Below are positions 60,552 through 64,000 of a stretch of DNA of 64,000 nt, in pieces. The stretch is from UBA2589 sp038120095 (lineage in GTDB: Bacteria; Gemmatimonadota; Gemmatimonadetes; Longimicrobiales; Gaopeijiaceae), in NCBI GenBank assembly GCA_038120095.1, contig JAYOKZ010000009.1:1-64000 (forward strand), read 5' to 3'. The stretch's first letter is position 1. Every line of letters starts with the position of its first letter. Made by a program: the position numbers and the translations under genes. The notes under the pieces were generated by a model. It worked only from the letters and a program-made list of their open reading frames with translations, had not been told where the DNA came from and searched no databases.

Positions 60552-60562
60552 TTTAAATGAAT
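60546..60562. promoter_or_regulatory. AT-rich inverted repeat at the proB start, candidate operator
   Basis: ATTCATTT (60546-60553), one base, then AAATGAAT (60555-60562): a perfect inverted repeat in an otherwise GC-rich region. It covers the proB ATG. On the minus strand TATTAT lies 12 bases upstream of that ATG and could be the -10. A partial ArgR-like box (TGAAT...TTGCA) overlaps its right side with two mismatches to the consensus. Regulator unknown. Confidence 0.55.
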
Positions 60563-60687
60563 AATATTGCATTGCTTTGGCGAGCAAGTCCCCGGCCGCG
60601 AGCGGCGACCGGGTCAAGGGTCGCGCTGCAGGGTCCGGAGAGTGCAGATTCCAGCGACTGCACCCTTCCATCCTCCGAAGTCGAACG

Positions 60688-61608
60688 TTGAACCCTTCCC
60701 TCGTCATCCTGGCCGCAGGCCTCTCGACTCGATACGGCCGCCTCAAGCAGCTGGACCCCCTCGGTCCGGGCGGCGAAGCCATCATGGACTTCAACGTCCT
60801 CGACGCTGCCCGTGCAGGATTTCGTTCGGTGACGTACGTGGTACGTCAGGAAATTCTCGAGGATGTGCAGCGACATGTTCAGAAGACGATCGGGGGCACC
60901 TTCGATACGAATTTCGTCTGCCAGGAACTCGACGAACTACCCCACGGATTCCGGGCACCTCCGGACCGCAGGAAGCCATGGGGGACCGCACACGCGGTCC
61001 TGTGTGCCGCCAACCAGGTGGATGGCCCGTTCGCCGTCTGCAACGCAGACGACCTGTATGGGCCGGGTGCGTTCAAGCTGATGTTCGATCACATGAGGCG
61101 CGCAGAGTCCGTTTCGAATGCCGCCCTCGTCGGCTATCCGCTCGGCCGGACCCTGTCGGGCGCGGGTGGGGTTGCGCGCGGCGTCTGCATCCTCGGCAGG
61201 GATGACCTGTTGGAGCGCGTCACGGAGGTCCAGAGCATTCAACGTGACGACAGGTGGATCACGGGTGTCACCACCGATGGAAGTCCGGTAGAGCTCTCCG
61301 GGGAGGAGATCGCTTCGATGAACCTCTGGGGATTCACCCCACCGGTCGTCACCCTGCTGCACCGACAGTTCCGACAGTTCCTCGAATACTGGGGTTCGGA
61401 CACCGAGGCGGAATGCTTCCTGTCCACATCGGTGAATGCTCAGATCGAGCTGCAGGCGACTCGGGTGCGGGTGCTCCGCGCACCCGACAGCTGGTTCGGA
61501 ATCACCCACGCTGCGGACCGGGCACGGTCCGAGGCGATCCTCCGAGAGCGAGTCGCTTCGGGTGCGTACCCGTCTCGGCTCGCCGACGCCCTCGCAAGGA
61601 TGGGATAG
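60688..61608 (+). CDS. Nucleotidyltransferase (sugar-nucleotide type)
   Basis: 306 residues. The N-terminal nucleotide-binding loop is SLVILAAGLSTRYGRLKQLD, followed by EAIMDFNVLDAARAGF, KPWGTAHAVLCAANQVDGPF and the metal site AVCNADDLYG. The C-terminal part is family-specific. It probably transfers a nucleotide to a sugar phosphate. The start is a TTG at 60688, chosen because the fold begins two codons later; another TTG at 60577 is open but adds non-domain sequence. It is divergent from proB and followed 4 bp later by the symporter gene. Confidence 0.78.
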   Translation: MNPSLVILAAGLSTRYGRLKQLDPLGPGGEAIMDFNVLDAARAGFRSVTYVVRQEILEDVQRHVQKTIGGTFDTNFVCQELDELPHGFRAPPDRRKPWGTAHAVLCAANQVDGPFAVCNADDLYGPGAFKLMFDHMRRAESVSNAALVGYPLGRTLSGAGGVARGVCILGRDDLLERVTEVQSIQRDDRWITGVTTDGSPVELSGEEIASMNLWGFTPPVVTLLHRQFRQFLEYWGSDTEAECFLSTSVNAQIELQATRVRVLRAPDSWFGITHAADRARSEAILRERVASGAYPSRLADALARMG

Positions 61609-61612
61609 CCCC

Positions 61613-63385
61613 ATGCAATTGACGACACTCGACTGGAGCGTGATCGCACTCTACGGCATCGTGGCGGTCACGATCGGGCTCTGGTTTGCGCGACGCGCCG
61701 GATCGGAATCAGGCGAATTCTTCCTCGGCGGACGGTCGATGCCCTGGTGGCTGCTCGGGACATCGATGGTCGCCACCACGTTTTCGACCGACACGCCGAA
61801 CCTGGTAACCGACCTGGTCCGGACCGGCGGTGTCAGTCAGAACTGGGTTTGGTGGGCGTTCGTGATCACCGGTATGTGCACGGTCTTCTTCTACGCGAAG
61901 CTCTGGCGTCGCTCCGGCATTTCCACGGACATCGGCTTCTACGAGTTGAGGTATTCCGGCAGGCCTGCGGCATTCCTGCGAGGCTTCCGCGCGATCTATC
62001 TGGGAGTCTTCTTCAACTGCATGATCATGGCGACGGTGACACTGGCCGCGATCAAGATTGGTGGGGTCCTCCTCGGAGCCTCCAAGTACGAGGTCGTGCT
62101 CGTGGCAGGCACCCTGACCGCCATCTACTCCGCGACGTCAGGCCTGTGGGGGGTGGTCGTCACTGATCTGATCCTCTTCGGCGTTGCGATGATCGGCTCG
62201 GTCGCGGCGGCCTGGTACGCACTGGCTCAGCCGGAGGTCGGCGGCATGGCTGGGCTCTTCAGTGACCCGGCCGTCGTCGACAAACTGTCGCTCCTCCCGG
62301 ATTTCTCCGACTGGAAGACGGCCTCGACGGTGTTCATCATCCCGATCGCGGTTCAGTGGTGGAGTACGTGGTACCCGGGCGCGGAGCCAGGTGGTGGGGG
62401 GTACGTCGCGCAGAGGATGTTGGCCGCGAAAGACGAGAGCCACGCGATGAAGGCGACGTTGTGGTTCAACATCGCGCACTACGCGCTCCGACCGTGGCCA
62501 TGGATCATCGTGGCGCTCGCGTCACTCATCATGTACCCCACCCTCGATTCGATCCAGGCCGCCTTTCCGCACGTCGACCCGTCGATCGTCCGAAACGATC
62601 TCGCCTACCCGGCCATGCTCGTGTTCCTTCCCTCGGGTCTTCTTGGTCTCGTCGTCGCCTCGCTGGCGGCGGCCTACATGTCCACGATCAGCACACACCT
62701 CAACTGGGGGGCCTCATACATCGTAGACGACGTCTACCGACGCTTCGTCGCACCGAACCAGGAGGAGCGGCAGTACGTGCGTGTGGGCCGGATCGCAACG
62801 GTTGCCCTGGTCGTGCTCGCAGGTGCCATCTCCCTCTGGCTCGAGAACGCGCTCCAGGCCTTCCAGATCCTCCTCCAGATCGGAGCAGGAACCGGGCTGG
62901 TCTTCCTGCTGCGCTGGTTCTGGTGGCGGATCAACGCCTGGAGCGAGCTGTCCGCGATGGTGATCTCGTTCGCGGTGGCACTGTATTTTCAGGTAGGGCA
63001 CGAGGCCCTGGGGTTCAGTTCAGTCGACCCCTCTCTGCAACTCGTGCTGGGTGTCCTGATCACGACGGTCGGCTGGATGGCGGTCACGCTTTTGACACCA
63101 CCGACCGACCGGAGGACGCTTGCTTCGTTTCACAAGCTAATCCGCCCGATGGGGAGTGGCTGGCAGGGTGCCGGGCTGGGCCTGAGTGAGGCGGACCGCA
63201 GCGAGGACAGCCCCGCCGCGGCGTTCCTCGCCTGGTTCCTGGGCGTGACCGTCGTGTACGGAGCAGTCCTCGGAACAGGATACCTGCTGTATGGCAAAGC
63301 GGCACTCGCAGCCATATGCCTCGGTGCCGCTGCCGCAGCCTCCGTCGCCCTTCTGAAGACGCTACCCCGAGTCGGCCTGACCTGA
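61613..63385 (+). CDS. Sodium:solute symporter (SSS family)
   Basis: 590 residues with about 13-14 membrane helices. The first helix WSVIALYGIVAVTIGLWFARR, the FFLGGRSMPWWLLGTSMVATTFS segment and the central WGASYIVDDVYRRFV are typical of SSS transporters. Helix 8 has YMSTISTHLNWGASY with the sodium-site Ser/Thr. GATGGGA precedes the ATG at 61613. The substrate (sugar, amino acid or organic acid) is not visible. It shares its 3' end with an inverted repeat that also covers the stop of the convergent gene. Confidence 0.9.
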   Translation: MQLTTLDWSVIALYGIVAVTIGLWFARRAGSESGEFFLGGRSMPWWLLGTSMVATTFSTDTPNLVTDLVRTGGVSQNWVWWAFVITGMCTVFFYAKLWRRSGISTDIGFYELRYSGRPAAFLRGFRAIYLGVFFNCMIMATVTLAAIKIGGVLLGASKYEVVLVAGTLTAIYSATSGLWGVVVTDLILFGVAMIGSVAAAWYALAQPEVGGMAGLFSDPAVVDKLSLLPDFSDWKTASTVFIIPIAVQWWSTWYPGAEPGGGGYVAQRMLAAKDESHAMKATLWFNIAHYALRPWPWIIVALASLIMYPTLDSIQAAFPHVDPSIVRNDLAYPAMLVFLPSGLLGLVVASLAAAYMSTISTHLNWGASYIVDDVYRRFVAPNQEERQYVRVGRIATVALVVLAGAISLWLENALQAFQILLQIGAGTGLVFLLRWFWWRINAWSELSAMVISFAVALYFQVGHEALGFSSVDPSLQLVLGVLITTVGWMAVTLLTPPTDRRTLASFHKLIRPMGSGWQGAGLGLSEADRSEDSPAAAFLAWFLGVTVVYGAVLGTGYLLYGKAALAAICLGAAAAASVALLKTLPRVGLT

Positions 63386-63413
63386 TTCGTCGAAAACGCG
63401 GGGACGGTCAGGC
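63375..63413. other. Inverted repeat spanning two convergent stop codons
   Basis: GCCTGACC (63375-63382) pairs perfectly with GGTCAGGC (63406-63413) around a 23-base loop. The repeat covers the ends of the symporter gene and of the convergent oxidase-like gene, so it could act as a shared weak terminator. Confidence 0.4.
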
Positions 63414-64000
63414 TCGAGTTTCGGTCACCCACCAGTAGCGGAACGCGACCGGCATCAGCTTCCCGAGTAGTGCCACGAAAAAGACGAGCGCGACGAAGCC
63501 GGTGGCAGCGAACAGAATCCCGTTCCAGACCGGAAGCCACGTCGGGGGCACATAAACCTCGCCCGGCGCGAAGCCGGCGCGGCTCACACCGGTGATCGTA
63601 CCCGAGGCGTGGAGCCAACCCACCAGAGCAGCAACCGAGAGATTCAGCCCCACGACGATCCGATGCATGGCAGCCGTGTGCAGCACCGCCGCAGCATCCT
63701 CACCCTCTCGCGCCGCAAGGTGCTCTCCCAGGATCCAGATGATCGCCCCGATCAATACCATCGAATCGATTCCGATGGTCGCTCCCATCGCGTGTCCTGT
63801 GACGGCATACGTGCCGTGGATGATCGCATTGAGCGGCGGCACCGAAATCAGCACGGCAGAAAGAAGAATGAAAACCGACCAGTACTTCGACGCGGCAAAA
63901 AAGCCGCGGGCAGCGCAAAACGCCCGATTCTCGGTGGTCCGAACCAGGCCGAGCAGATCATAGATCGCGCGGCAGAGGATGCTGATTTCCATCATGCTGA
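63408..64000 (-). CDS. Partial heme-copper oxidase / NorB-like subunit I (C-terminal part)
   Basis: The visible 197 residues run to the right edge with no stop or certain start upstream. Membrane helices alternate, and the segment PPLNAIIHGTYAVTGHAMGATIGIDSM matches the helix of NorB/cbb3-type subunit I that contains an H-G-T and a later H-A-x-G. The C-terminal helices include AATGFVALVFFVALLG. In the family this subunit binds hemes and reduces nitric oxide or oxygen. Because the metal-ligand helices lie further upstream outside the window, nitric oxide reductase versus oxidase cannot be decided. Confidence 0.72.
   Translation of the reverse strand, partial: SMMEISILCRAIYDLLGLVRTTENRAFCAARGFFAASKYWSVFILLSAVLISVPPLNAIIHGTYAVTGHAMGATIGIDSMVLIGAIIWILGEHLAAREGEDAAAVLHTAAMHRIVVGLNLSVAALVGWLHASGTITGVSRAGFAPGEVYVPPTWLPVWNGILFAATGFVALVFFVALLGKLMPVAFRYWWVTETRA

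Noticed and set aside
60546..60575. Strong ArgR operator at proB
   Set aside because: Only one partial box with two consensus mismatches is present and no tandem partner, so only a generic operator is claimed.
1..64000. CRISPR array, insertion sequence, prophage or attachment site
   Set aside because: No regularly spaced direct repeats, transposase or integrase motifs, or flanking terminal repeats were seen.

Overview
This window reads as a piece of a high-GC, Gram-negative bacterial chromosome (by eye well above 60% GC outside a few short islands). It carries LPS-export permeases (LptF/LptG type), a TonB-dependent receptor, a TolC-type outer-membrane protein and many secreted proteins whose signal peptides end in A-x-A-Q or S-A-Q. 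Together with the secreted amidohydrolases, repeated M24 peptidases and the mix of housekeeping genes, this style fits Gemmatimonadota best. That is an inference from gene content, not a marker-gene result. Two runs of exactly 10 Ns show that this is a scaffold, probably a metagenome or draft assembly. I see no rRNA, no convincing tRNA, no CRISPR array, no insertion sequence and no phage genes.

Layout. 1-12 kb: the 5' end of a secreted protein, lptF-lptG, a dapF-like gene, then a methionine/one-carbon block: a SAM-II-type riboswitch, metH, a homocysteine methyltransferase/MTHFR fusion, a convergent MTHFR-like gene and a PepP-like peptidase. 12-23 kb: TonB receptor, a phosphodiester glycosidase lipoprotein, a small secreted protein, the operon natA-natB/CPBP-thrC-small membrane protein, then an ECF sigma / anti-sigma / PDZ cassette. 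22.7-29 kb: a seven-gene minus-strand operon running ECF sigma, anti-sigma, Spy/CpxP-like sensor, TolC, ABC ATPase, MacA-like adaptor, MacB-like permease. 30-39 kb: a minus-strand run carB, histone-deacetylase-like, methyltransferase, M24 peptidase, priA. 39-46 kb: glyS, ytoQ, NSS transporter, a zincin-like protein, an unknown protein, an endonuclease III without its iron-sulfur cysteines, an HD protein and a tiny MetS-type transporter subunit. 46-49 kb: NfuA, cyanophycinase and a GYF-like single-pass membrane protein. 49.6-56 kb: two secreted amidohydrolases (three catalytic domains), a HAD hydrolase and a secreted M24 peptidase. 56-64 kb: a C2-like protein, a PA0069-type radical SAM protein, proB-proA, a nucleotidyltransferase, a sodium/solute symporter and the 3' end of a NorB/heme-copper oxidase-like gene.

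How it fits together. Amino-acid metabolism is well represented (methionine cycle, threonine, proline, and a dapF-like gene whose two catalytic cysteines are both serine). Peptide and protein turnover is also prominent: three M24 peptidases, cyanophycinase, amidohydrolases, and importers for amino acids and sodium-coupled solutes. This suggests a heterotroph using peptides. Two ECF sigma cassettes sit within 9 kb; one appears to drive an efflux pump with its own periplasmic sensor. Coding density is very high. Twelve adjacent gene pairs overlap by four bases (ATGA, GTGA or TTGA), so start choices at those junctions are well supported. No gene-free stretch exceeds 300 bases. The longest are 39430-39700, where I recognise nothing beyond GC-rich sequence, and 56136-56385, which holds a promoter.
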